Origin: M0108 sp937862735
GTDB taxonomy: Bacteria; Pseudomonadota; Gammaproteobacteria; Chromatiales; Chromatiaceae
DNA: 64,000 bases
NCBI GenBank assembly: GCA_937862735.1
Contig: CALMDH010000329.1
Location: 62,001 to 126,000 of the forward strand
Direction of reading: 5' to 3'
How positions within the stretch are numbered: position 1 is the stretch's first letter; every line of letters starts with the position of its first letter. Positions 46,265 to 55,700 of the stretch are shown here, piece by piece. Made by a program: the position numbers and the translations under genes. Below the pieces are notes generated by a model. The model was not told the DNA's origin. It was given only the letters and a program-made list of their open reading frames with translations, and made no database searches.

Positions 46265-49200
46265 ATGTTAAAACTCTTGCGCTGCGTGGTGGCCAGTATC
46301 GCCCTGGGCGTCAGCGGGTGGTTGCACGCCGGAGTGCTCGTGCAATACAGCTATACCGATCCGTACGGCCAGGCGAAGACCGCGCAGCCCGAGACGGCGG
46401 CGGTCAATCCCGCCGGAGACATGGCCTTCATCCTCGCCGCGGGCATCGACCGGCGGCTGCGGATCACCCTTTACCGCGGCGGTACTCAGTTGGCTACCGC
46501 CGAGTCGCCGCCGCTCACCGGCGCTGATCGCATCACCATCGCGGGCGAAACTTATTACGGCGCCTCCCTGGTGCTGCCCGCCCCGAGCCTGGACGGCCCT
46601 CACACCCTGCGTGCCGAGATTCTCAGCCACGAGGGCACCCTGATCACCCGCGAGGAGAGCGCCGTGATCATCGATCGCCAGCCGCCGGTCCTGAGCGGAG
46701 GCTTCGCTTATTTCTCGCACTGGGGCCCAAACAACCGCGACCCCCTCGAACCCGAGGCGCTGGTATCCGGCTATGGCGTGGGGCGGATCATCGCCCGCGG
46801 CGTGGCGGATGCCCACGCCGGGCTCGCCATCGACGGCGCGCGCTTTCAGAGTATCTACCTGGAGGGACCGCACCGTGGCGAGGTTGCCTACGAGACGCCT
46901 GCCGTCTTCTCGGGTACGGACCTGGTAGTGGGGACGGGCAACGAGGGGAGCGTGGCCCGCGGGGTGCATCTGCCCGTCTGGGACGGGGCCTTGCTGCTGC
47001 GCTTCGTCGCCTTCGATCGGGCCGGCAACGCCGCGTCCTTCGATGTCCCGGTACGCTTTGATGGCGAGTACAGCGGTGCGATCGCGCAACTCTTCGCCGT
47101 CTACAACCCGGCCAGCAGCAACAACCCCGTGCCGGGAAGTCCCTATGTCGGGTATGAGCTGTATACGCCGGGGATGACCGTCCATACCAATCCGGTGAAA
47201 CTGCTGGTTCGGGTGCCGAAAAGCGCATGGTGGGAGTTCAACCCCACCGGCGTCATGCTGCACGCCGAAGGCCTTGGGCCCTGGCCGACCCCGGCCGACT
47301 ATGTGGATGCGGCGTACGCTTACAAGACCTACGATTTCAGCTATCGTCCCGTCAGTGAGCTCAATTCGGATGGGCTCCATCCAGACTTTCGCGTCGCGGC
47401 GCCCCTGGTCTGGGCCGGGGACCCGCCCCGCTCGATTCGCCCCGATCTCATCCTGGCCGCCGGCGTCCCACACACGCCCGCCCTCATCGGAGTGGCCATC
47501 GAGTATGCTAACGCCGGCCCGGTGGCCTTTAATCTCCACGGGACGCATTATCTCAGCCCGCGCCTCGATACCCTGACGCGGGTGACTCTGACGGCCGCCG
47601 CGCGACCGTATGACCAGATTGCCACCTATAAACCCGATGACAGTGACAGTTGCGTCATTCGCGCCGGCGCCACCCAGTGCAGCATCTACCCCTACCGCGT
47701 GTTTGGAGACACGGCCGACGGCATGGAGGTGCGGACTTACGAGGCGCGCATCACCCATCACGACGGCACGTTGCGCAGCCCCATCAGCTGGTATACCCAC
47801 CGGCATGACACCCGCCCGCCGGTCATCGCCACAGTGGCGCCGGTGGAGGAAAACAGTCACCTCGACGTGCGGCTCAGTGAATACTTGACCGGTGCCTGGT
47901 GGGCGAGTGTCAATGTGGTCCGGGTCTGGGGTGAGGCGGTCCCGGCGGGAGGTGGCGCGCCCGTCACCCTGGCGCACAGCACGCTGCGACCCCTGGGCGG
48001 CGACCAGTGGCAGGCCCTCCTCCCGCTAGCCGGCGTGCCGGACGGGGCATATACCGTCACGGTCTACGCGCTGGATTACTACGGGAATCAGTCCGCGCCG
48101 AAGGTGATCAAGGGGGTCCTGGTTGATCACGCCCCGCCGACGGCATCCTTCTTCGTCGATGGCGGCGCGGCGCTGGGCGGCACACCGATCGGGGATATCG
48201 GCGACATCTTTTTCCGCGTGACCGACGCCGCCGATCCCGCCCCGCGGGTACTGCGTGCCAGTATCGCCGGCGGCCCGTTGGGAGATGACGTCAATCTGGG
48301 ATTTCATAAAGATGGCAGCGCCTATCGGATTGAATATCCGGTGATGTTGCCCAGCCTGGCGGCAAATGACTACACCATCACGGTGGAACTGCGCGATGCC
48401 AGCGGCAATCAGGCCACCGCCGTCCAGAACTTCACCTTTGCGCCACCGCGCCTGGGGCTGACCCCGGAAAATGGGCCGCACATCCGCCTGCCCTTGCTCA
48501 ACGAGGCGGTCCCGGTCCGCCTGGACAATGGCAACTGGCCCCTGACCAGTGACCCGGTGGTGCTGATGGATGCCGGGGGCCTGCCCCTCACCGGCCCGGC
48601 CAGCCTGCTGGTGGCCTGGAGCGCGGACGCCCTCGGCGCCCTGCTTGTTGATGGTCAACGCCTGGAGCCGGGCAGCCGCCTGACCCTGCCCGATTACGAT
48701 TTCACGCGTGCCCAATCCCGCATCCAGCTGCCGCTGGCGCTGGCCGACAGCCCCGAGGTCGAGCCAGGTTGGGTGGGGACGCTGATCATCCAGATCGAAC
48801 GTCCCGAGGCGCCAGTGTTCGTCGAAGCGGTGCATGCCTGGTCGCCCGCGGCGGCGATGGTCATCGTGCCCGACGAAGCGGCCTATGCGCGCAGGGTGCA
48901 GCACGCCCTGATCAAGGTTACCGACAGCGGCGAGGGGCACTGCAGGCGCATTGACGGCCTGCGCGACGCCAGTGCGACCCGGGTCTCCAGCGCCCCCGAC
49001 GGTACCCCGCGCTGCGCCGTGCACTGGTCCGGGATACCCGCCTCCCTGGACATTCATCCCCTCAGCAGCGCACAGCTGGCGGGCTATTTGGACAGCCCGG
49101 ACGCGGAGGCGCGCGGGGGCTACCAGCCCGGGCTGATGGTGGTGCAGAACGGCAGCACGCGCTTCATCCCGGCGGGCGACGTCCAGACCTATCACCTCCC

Positions 49201-51592
49201 TCTGTTCGATCCGCCGCCACCGGTCTTGGTGTATGCCCCCATCTCCACCCTGTCCAAGTTCAAGGACTGGTTGCCCGCGGGGGTCTGGCCGACCACTCCG
49301 GGCACCACCACGGCGGGCGTGGCCCATGCCAAGAGCCCGCCCTACACCGGCCTGACCTTGCGCATCAGCGATGAGGCCAGCGGCACGGTGCTGGAGGAGG
49401 TCACCTCGGCGACCGACTATGCGCGCAGCCCTATCCGCACCGACCTCGCCCGCGTTGAGGATGTGCAGGACGTCCGCCTGCGCGCGCACTACACACGCAA
49501 TCCCGACATCTTCAGCGAAGCCACGGTGCGCTTTAGCGCCTTACCGAACCGCCTGGTGCTGAACCTGGTCCATCCGCGCACGCTGACCAATCTCACCCCT
49601 GTGGTGCTCGAGGGCAACTTCGGCCGCTACACTGGCGGAGCCTATCATTACGATGCCGATGCCATGGGCGCCTGGCGGGTGCAAATCCATCACCTCACCC
49701 GCGACGCGGAAGGCGCTGTGATTCGCACGCCCCTCGGCGCGCCGACCGCCACGATTGCCTCTGATGGCCGATTCCGGATCGACCTGGGGCTGCTGGCGGC
49801 CGGACGTTACCGGCTGGAGGTGACGGCGACGTTTCTCGGTAGCACCTTCGTCATGGAAGAAGCCATCGACGGTGTGCCGTTAACCATCCGGGTGGAGGAC
49901 GGTTCCCCGGTGTCGTGCGACATCACGCCGAATATCCCACATGGCCCGATGAATCTGGTGGCCATCCTCAAGTTGGTGCCGGCCGGCAAACGGTACGCCG
50001 ACATTGGCTTGGTCGCCTGGGAACGTTCGACGGATCAGACGCACTGGATGCCGGTCACGACCACCCCGCCCAAGCCGCGGGCCTATGGCTTCAACGAGCG
50101 CCTGACAACCCCCGGGCACTATTACTATCGGGCAACCACCACCAACCGCCACAGCGGCGAACAGACTCAGTGCATACCCGGGCATATCCAGGTTTACGCC
50201 CAGCCGGAGGTGACGCTTGAGGGGCACACCTTCACCTTCATCGACCACCCGGTGACCTGGACGGCGATGCCGTCCGCCGGCGAGGCGCCCCTGGAGTACC
50301 GCTGGCAGGTGCGTCGCGGCCTGAAGGATGACGCCCCGCTCACCAGCACGGCAGCGCGTCTCGAACTGCCGGCGGATATCGTTGGCACCTGGTACGTCGA
50401 GCTCCAGGCGCGCTACGCCGACGCGCCGGACACGCCGCGCGCCTGGACGGCGGTCCGCGGCACCCTGCGCGTCCAGACCCCGCGCATGATCGCGCCGCGC
50501 ATCGTGGGCGAGCGCTTTGTCGAGCGGGGGAAAAGCTACACCTATACCGCCAAGACCTTCCCGCTCACCTATCCGTACTACTCGCCGCCCGCGGACCTGG
50601 TCATCATCGGCGAATGGGTCCTGCCCGACGGCACCACCCGGACCGGCGACACCCTGACCTATACCCCCACGGCGGCGGAGCCCCAGACCCTGACTTACCG
50701 CGCCTGGGTCCAGGGCTATCGCGAGGTCACCCAGCGCGAGGCGACGCTGCCGTTACGCACCTGGGTCTATGAATTCCCGACCTTCAAGCTCATCGCCAAG
50801 GTCCTGAAGCACTACGACCCGGTGCGCAAGCAGTACACCGTGCGCCAGGGGCAAAGCGTGACCGGGGATGAGGACTTCACCTTCACCTGGAATTTCCCCA
50901 CGGCCGCCGGGGTGGACCAGCCCCATGAGCGTTACGCCACGGCCGCCTTCAGCACGGTCGGCCAGCATACCGTCGCGGTGCGGGTGAGTGACACGCGCGG
51001 CAACGCGGTGGTGCTGGAGGACGTGGTCGAGGTCGCCGCGCCCCCGCCGCTGACCGCCAGCAGCCGGATCGTGGTGGGCGACAGCTGGAACCGCGTCCCA
51101 GCCCCGGTGACGGTCTATTGGTACGTCGACGGCCTGCTGGCCCAGGAAAAGGTGACGGCGGTGAGCCTCGCCCTCGACGGCCAGCCCATGGGCCAGGGAC
51201 TGAGTTCCAACTATCGCGTCGACGTGGCGGAACCCGGCCCGCATACCGTCACCCTGAGCCTGGAGACCGACTATGGGCGCCACGCGACCCACACCGCGGA
51301 GGTCACGCTGGTGCAAGGCGAGCCGCCGGCCTGCGGCCTGCAGCCCAGCGGCGACGGGGAGACCCAGCTCAAGGTGAAGATCACCTGCACGGCGCCCATG
51401 GGGCGGGTGGCCAAATACCGCTGGCTCATCACCTACGCCGACGCACCGACGCGACCGGAGAACCCGGGCATGAGCAGTTACTCGGCGCTGACCTTCAGCG
51501 CCGCGCAACTGGCCCGCGGCGTGCTCGCGGTGGAAGGGGTGGCGATCAACGACAAAAACCAGGAAAGCGCCCCCGCGCGCTGGCAGCCCTGA
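46265..51592 (+). CDS. Giant secreted protein 5: close paralogue of giant protein 4
   Basis: 1775-aa exported protein. The signal peptide is about residues 1-21 (MLKLLRCVVASIALGVSGWLHA). It has the same order of parts as giant 4: an N-terminal domain (YSYTDPYGQAKT, LAAGIDRRLRITL, DRITIAGETYYGASL), two Ig-like domains (about 510-720; SEYLTGAWWA, VYALDYYGNQS), and a family module of about 1050 aa with CRRID/RCAVHW and PPAC/ITCTAPMGRVAKYRW. ATG 46265 has GAGG eight bases upstream; GTG 46256 is possible. Similarity runs the full length, so 4 and 5 arose by tandem duplication. They are clearly diverged, so the duplication is not recent. It ends 57 bp from a convergent gene with a hairpin between them. 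Confidence 0.85.
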   Translation: MLKLLRCVVASIALGVSGWLHAGVLVQYSYTDPYGQAKTAQPETAAVNPAGDMAFILAAGIDRRLRITLYRGGTQLATAESPPLTGADRITIAGETYYGASLVLPAPSLDGPHTLRAEILSHEGTLITREESAVIIDRQPPVLSGGFAYFSHWGPNNRDPLEPEALVSGYGVGRIIARGVADAHAGLAIDGARFQSIYLEGPHRGEVAYETPAVFSGTDLVVGTGNEGSVARGVHLPVWDGALLLRFVAFDRAGNAASFDVPVRFDGEYSGAIAQLFAVYNPASSNNPVPGSPYVGYELYTPGMTVHTNPVKLLVRVPKSAWWEFNPTGVMLHAEGLGPWPTPADYVDAAYAYKTYDFSYRPVSELNSDGLHPDFRVAAPLVWAGDPPRSIRPDLILAAGVPHTPALIGVAIEYANAGPVAFNLHGTHYLSPRLDTLTRVTLTAAARPYDQIATYKPDDSDSCVIRAGATQCSIYPYRVFGDTADGMEVRTYEARITHHDGTLRSPISWYTHRHDTRPPVIATVAPVEENSHLDVRLSEYLTGAWWASVNVVRVWGEAVPAGGGAPVTLAHSTLRPLGGDQWQALLPLAGVPDGAYTVTVYALDYYGNQSAPKVIKGVLVDHAPPTASFFVDGGAALGGTPIGDIGDIFFRVTDAADPAPRVLRASIAGGPLGDDVNLGFHKDGSAYRIEYPVMLPSLAANDYTITVELRDASGNQATAVQNFTFAPPRLGLTPENGPHIRLPLLNEAVPVRLDNGNWPLTSDPVVLMDAGGLPLTGPASLLVAWSADALGALLVDGQRLEPGSRLTLPDYDFTRAQSRIQLPLALADSPEVEPGWVGTLIIQIERPEAPVFVEAVHAWSPAAAMVIVPDEAAYARRVQHALIKVTDSGEGHCRRIDGLRDASATRVSSAPDGTPRCAVHWSGIPASLDIHPLSSAQLAGYLDSPDAEARGGYQPGLMVVQNGSTRFIPAGDVQTYHLPLFDPPPPVLVYAPISTLSKFKDWLPAGVWPTTPGTTTAGVAHAKSPPYTGLTLRISDEASGTVLEEVTSATDYARSPIRTDLARVEDVQDVRLRAHYTRNPDIFSEATVRFSALPNRLVLNLVHPRTLTNLTPVVLEGNFGRYTGGAYHYDADAMGAWRVQIHHLTRDAEGAVIRTPLGAPTATIASDGRFRIDLGLLAAGRYRLEVTATFLGSTFVMEEAIDGVPLTIRVEDGSPVSCDITPNIPHGPMNLVAILKLVPAGKRYADIGLVAWERSTDQTHWMPVTTTPPKPRAYGFNERLTTPGHYYYRATTTNRHSGEQTQCIPGHIQVYAQPEVTLEGHTFTFIDHPVTWTAMPSAGEAPLEYRWQVRRGLKDDAPLTSTAARLELPADIVGTWYVELQARYADAPDTPRAWTAVRGTLRVQTPRMIAPRIVGERFVERGKSYTYTAKTFPLTYPYYSPPADLVIIGEWVLPDGTTRTGDTLTYTPTAAEPQTLTYRAWVQGYREVTQREATLPLRTWVYEFPTFKLIAKVLKHYDPVRKQYTVRQGQSVTGDEDFTFTWNFPTAAGVDQPHERYATAAFSTVGQHTVAVRVSDTRGNAVVLEDVVEVAAPPPLTASSRIVVGDSWNRVPAPVTVYWYVDGLLAQEKVTAVSLALDGQPMGQGLSSNYRVDVAEPGPHTVTLSLETDYGRHATHTAEVTLVQGEPPACGLQPSGDGETQLKVKITCTAPMGRVAKYRWLITYADAPTRPENPGMSSYSALTFSAAQLARGVLAVEGVAINDKNQESAPARWQP

Positions 51593-51605
51593 CCCACCCC
51601 GCCAT

Positions 51606-51637
51606 CCCCACTCCGGCCGTCCCGGGCCGGGGCGGGG
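51606..51637. terminator. Bidirectional terminator-like hairpin
   Basis: Between the convergent ends of giant gene 5 and the HEPN-type gene, 51606-51618 pairs with 51625-51637 over about 13 bp with one mismatch and one wobble (core CCGGCC/GGCCGG, six-base loop). Its location fits a shared terminator for both transcripts, though without a long U tract. Confidence 0.5.
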
Positions 51638-51649
51638 TTGGACGCCGGG

Positions 51650-52780
51650 TCAGCACGCCCACAGATCGCTGCGCTCGATGGTGAGCAGGACCTCCTTCAG
51701 GTCGCGATAGCCCATCGGCGTCAGGTGCGCCAGGGCATTGCGCAGCGTCCACAGGCGGTTCAACAACTCCGAGCGGCTCCAGCTGATCGGCGCTTTACTC
51801 AGCAACACGTTGAGCGGGCCGATCTCCAGGTCCTCCGGGTGGAGGATGCTGCGCCCCCCAGGCAGATCAAAGGGGGGATGGAGGTGTTTGCGGTAGCGGG
51901 CCACCAGCCGCCGGCGCAGCTGTTCGATCAGGGGGAAAAAGACCGTCATCTGCGCCCGCCACAGCCGCTCCTCGACCTGCGCCGCCGCCTCCGCCGCCGC
52001 GCACTGGGCCGCCAGGTGATCGATGTCCTGCCCGTTGATGCGGTCGTAAGCGCCCGCCGCCCAGTCCCGGGGCGCGGGCGGGGCGGCAAGCCAGCCGCGG
52101 TCGGCGGCGCAGGCGGCGAGGAGGGCGTGGGGGTGGAGCAAGTCTTCCAGGCTGCCGGCGCTGAGACGGTGGGCACAGCCGGGGTCAAAGCCCGCCAGGG
52201 CCACCAGCAGTTCCCGCCGCAAGCGCCGTTCCACCGGGTTCAGGGACAGGGGGCGCAGGAGGTAGGCGGCCCATTGTTGCATGTCCAGGTCGTCCAGCCG
52301 CTCCCGCCAGGGGCAGACACTGACCAGCCGCGTGGGCTCCGGCCCGGCCGCGCTCGCCAGGCCGGTCACGCTCAGCAGCAGCAGCGGGCGATCGATGACC
52401 GCCAGGGGTTCCGCCGCCGCGGCAAAGGCGGTGACGAAGGCCGCCCAGTCCGGCCAGTCCCTCGCCGCCGGGATCTCCAGCCACAGCACACGGCCGCGCA
52501 GGGTGGGATGGGCGACCAGGTCGGCCACGGACCGGGCGGGCGTCCCGGCGCCGAGCAGGGTCTGCCCGAGCGCCGTCGGGCCATCCGCGTGCGCCGTCAC
52601 CGGCACCCGCGTCCAGACCCAGGCCGCGTCCTGTTCCACCTCCTGGGCCACCGCCGCCGCCAGGCCCGGCGGGGCATGCTGCGGCAGCAGCACGACGGCG
52701 TGACGGCCCGCGCGCAGGCTGGCGACAATCTCCGTGACAAAGCCATACGGTCCGGACAACGACCACCAGTAGCGCCACAT
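51650..52780 (-). CDS. Protein with C-terminal HEPN-type RNxxxH motif, partner of the giant ATPase
   Basis: 377-aa protein, last gene of a three-gene unit. The C-terminal 120 residues are helical and contain RNALAH at 348-353 (R348, N349, H353), the Rx4-6H signature of HEPN ribonucleases in its common RNxxxH form. The N-terminal part (FVTEIVASLRAGRHAVVLLP) has the rhythm of a P-loop domain without a GKT loop, so it may be an inactive NTPase-like domain. The ATG at 52780 starts 10 bases after the ATPase stop; an upstream in-frame ATG (52957) lies deep inside the ATPase gene and is rejected. HEPN proteins next to large ATPases often act as RNA-cleaving effectors in anti-phage or abortive-infection systems. 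That role is proposed here by analogy and not shown. Confidence 0.7.
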   Translation of the reverse strand: MWRYWWSLSGPYGFVTEIVASLRAGRHAVVLLPQHAPPGLAAAVAQEVEQDAAWVWTRVPVTAHADGPTALGQTLLGAGTPARSVADLVAHPTLRGRVLWLEIPAARDWPDWAAFVTAFAAAAEPLAVIDRPLLLLSVTGLASAAGPEPTRLVSVCPWRERLDDLDMQQWAAYLLRPLSLNPVERRLRRELLVALAGFDPGCAHRLSAGSLEDLLHPHALLAACAADRGWLAAPPAPRDWAAGAYDRINGQDIDHLAAQCAAAEAAAQVEERLWRAQMTVFFPLIEQLRRRLVARYRKHLHPPFDLPGGRSILHPEDLEIGPLNVLLSKAPISWSRSELLNRLWTLRNALAHLTPMGYRDLKEVLLTIERSDLWAC

Positions 52781-52790
52781 GCCGGCCGCC

Positions 52791-55700
52791 TCACACCGCC
52801 AGTAGCCGGGCCAGGCCGGGGCCGGGCCGCCACTGGCCCGCGTCCGCCGGCGTGACCAGACCCAACTGCGTGGCGCACGCCAGGGCGCGCGCCACGGTGG
52901 CGAGGTCGCTGCCGGCCTCCAGCTCCCGCAGATCCGCGGCGCTGGCCGCTTCCCCATAGCTCGCCAGCACCGTCAGCACGGTCCACAGAGGCGGCACCGC
53001 CATCAGATCGGTCACGTCGGCCGCGTCCGCCGGGGCCGCCAGCCACGCCGCCAGGACCTCGCGCCAGCGCACCGGGTCCTGGCCCACGGCGGCCGCCAGC
53101 GTCGCCAGGGGCCGCGCGTAGAGACCGCCGCGCGCCGCCAGCCGCGCCACCTGCGGGGGATCGAGGCGGCCGAGTCCCGCCTCCCGCCAGCCGTGCATCA
53201 CGGCGGCGGGCGGCCAGGGCGCCAGCACCAGGGGCTCGCACCGGGCAGGCGGCGCGCCCAGCGACCAGAGGCGGGCGGGATCGGCGACAAACACCCAACG
53301 CCGCGTCGGCGACGCGGCGGCGCGCCGCGCGGTCAGCGCCAGCGCCCGGCGCAGCGTCGCCGCATCCCAGGGCAGCGCCGCGTCGACCAGCAGCAGGTCG
53401 TGGACCCCGGGCGCGGGCGGCGGCGTGGGCGGGGCGTTCGCCAGCCAGGCCGCCAGCTCCGCCGCGTCGGCGCAGGCATAACACCGCACCGCCGCCGGCT
53501 CGCCCGCCGCACGCTGCAGCGCCGCCGGGAGCAGGTCGCGCCCCGACAAGCGGCACCCCGTCACCAGCGTCACGCCACTGACCGGACGCAGCAGCGCCGC
53601 CTCCTGCGCGGCGACCAGCGGGCTGCGCGGCCCGTCCGCGCTCAGCCGGCGGCGGTAGGTCGCCGCGGTGTCGGGCGCGGGCGGGGGGTGCGCGACCGCC
53701 GCCGCGAGTTCCGGCGCGAGCCCCGCCGGGGCGCCCAGCACGGCGCGCACGGTGGGGCTGCGCAGGGCATAGCCGCCGCCGGTGGCGTGCAGGACGCCCA
53801 TCCCGACCAGCTCCTCCAGCAGCGTCGGGATCAGGTCTCCGCACGGCGCGGCAAACCCCGCCGGCCAGCAGCGCGGGGCCTCGCGTTGCAGCCAGGCCAG
53901 CGCCACCGCCGGCGCCGGCGCGGCGGGGGCGGTCGCGCTGGCGACGAGGAGCGCCAGCACCCGGTGACGGGGATCGTCCTCCAGGGCGCCGTGGAGCCGA
54001 TCCTGCCGCCGCAGGCGCCACGCCGGATGGTTGAGGACCGCGTCCAGATCCGCCGCGGTGATCGCATACGGCGGACAGCCTCCCGCCGCGTAGGCTTTCT
54101 GCCGCGGGTCCTGCAGATAGCGCACCAGCCGTGCCAGGACCTCCTGCAGCAGCGCCGGCTGGTAGAGGGTGTGCGCCAACACGCGATTGATCAGGTCCTC
54201 GTCGAGGGTGAATCCCCGGGCGCGCAACGGCGTGGCCACCAGCTGACAGGCCGCGTCCGCCTCGCCGTCGTCGAGCAGGGGACCCAGCCACAACGGCGGG
54301 CCCAGCCGCGCCAGCGCTCCGGCAGCCTCCCGGCTCAGGCGCCGGACCGGGTGCCGGCCGCACAGGACGACCTTGAACCGCGGGTGCGCGTCCATGGCCT
54401 GGAGCAGGGCGCCCAGCACGGGCGCGCCCTGCTCGGCGTCCGCGGCCAGAAAGGGCTCCGCCGCGTCCAGCAACAGGAGCAGCCGCCGCGCCGCCGCCGC
54501 TTCCAGCCAGTCCCCTAGCGGCGGCGCCGTGGTCGGAGCCATGACCGGGGGCGCCACCACGCCCGGGGGCAGGGCCGCGGCGATGACCGCCCACAGCGCC
54601 GCCGGGGGGCGGGTGCGGCCGAGGCCGGCCTGGTCCAGATCGAGCCACAGCACCAGCTGGCCCTGTGCCGGGTCGTGGTGGCGCCGGGCGAGCTCCCGCA
54701 GCAGGGCGGTCTTGCCCACCTGGCGGCCACCATACAGCAGCCGGGGGCCCTGGGGGTCGGTCAGCTGCGCCATGGCCTGCTGCCGGCCGTAAAACAGTTC
54801 GACGGGCACGGCCCCCGGGCCGACGACGTCGGGCGGGGCGGCCATAAAGGGCAGGGTGCAGGCAAACAGCGCCGCCAGGCGCGTCGCCGGCGCCTGCGCG
54901 GCGAGGAACACCGCCAGCCACTCATCGAGCAGCACGAAACCCGGCGGGTGGTGGCGCGCCAGGCGCGCCACTTCCCGCCGCTTGCCCGTGTCCAGGCGGC
55001 CGAAATAGAGGACGATGAGCGGCGCCTCCTCCGCGGCCGGGGCTCGCGCCACCGTCGCCTGCACCTGGGTAAACAGCCCATCCAGGGGCACCGCGGCCGC
55101 GACGCACACCAGGCGGTAGACACCCTGCGCCCGGGAGCCGTAGGCGGCGAGCGGACACACCGCCGGATCGCCCAGGGGCGCGACCGTCAGGCGCCACGGC
55201 CCGTCCGTCTCCGCGCCCGGCCCGCGGACAGCGGGCGCGGCAAATCCCAGGTGCGCCACCAACGTCGTCAGGGCCGCGCCCAGGGACGGCTGCCGCTGCT
55301 GGCGCTTGGCCAGCACCCAGGCGGTGAGCAGCGGGTCCTCTGTGCGCCCCCAGGGGAGTGGGAGCGCCGTGAGCCGGGCGGTGGCGCCGTGCGCCGTCAC
55401 CGTGTCGAGGAACGTCGGGAAGAAGTCGCCCAGGGTGGGCGCCGGCGGCGGCGCGCAGGGCAGCGGCCGGCCCTGTTCGGCATGCGCCGCATACTCCTCG
55501 GCCGTGGCCAGATCGCCGGCCGCCAGCAGGCGCTCAATCCGCGCCTGCACCGTGGCCGCGCGCCGCACCCCGGGCAGGGCGGTCAGCGTGGTCCGGGCCT
55601 GCGCCAGCTGCCGCGCCCGGACCTGCTCCAGGCGCTGCGCCACCGCCTCCAGCTCCTCCAGGGCCAGGCACAGATCATCGGTCGGGTCCGCACGGCACGC

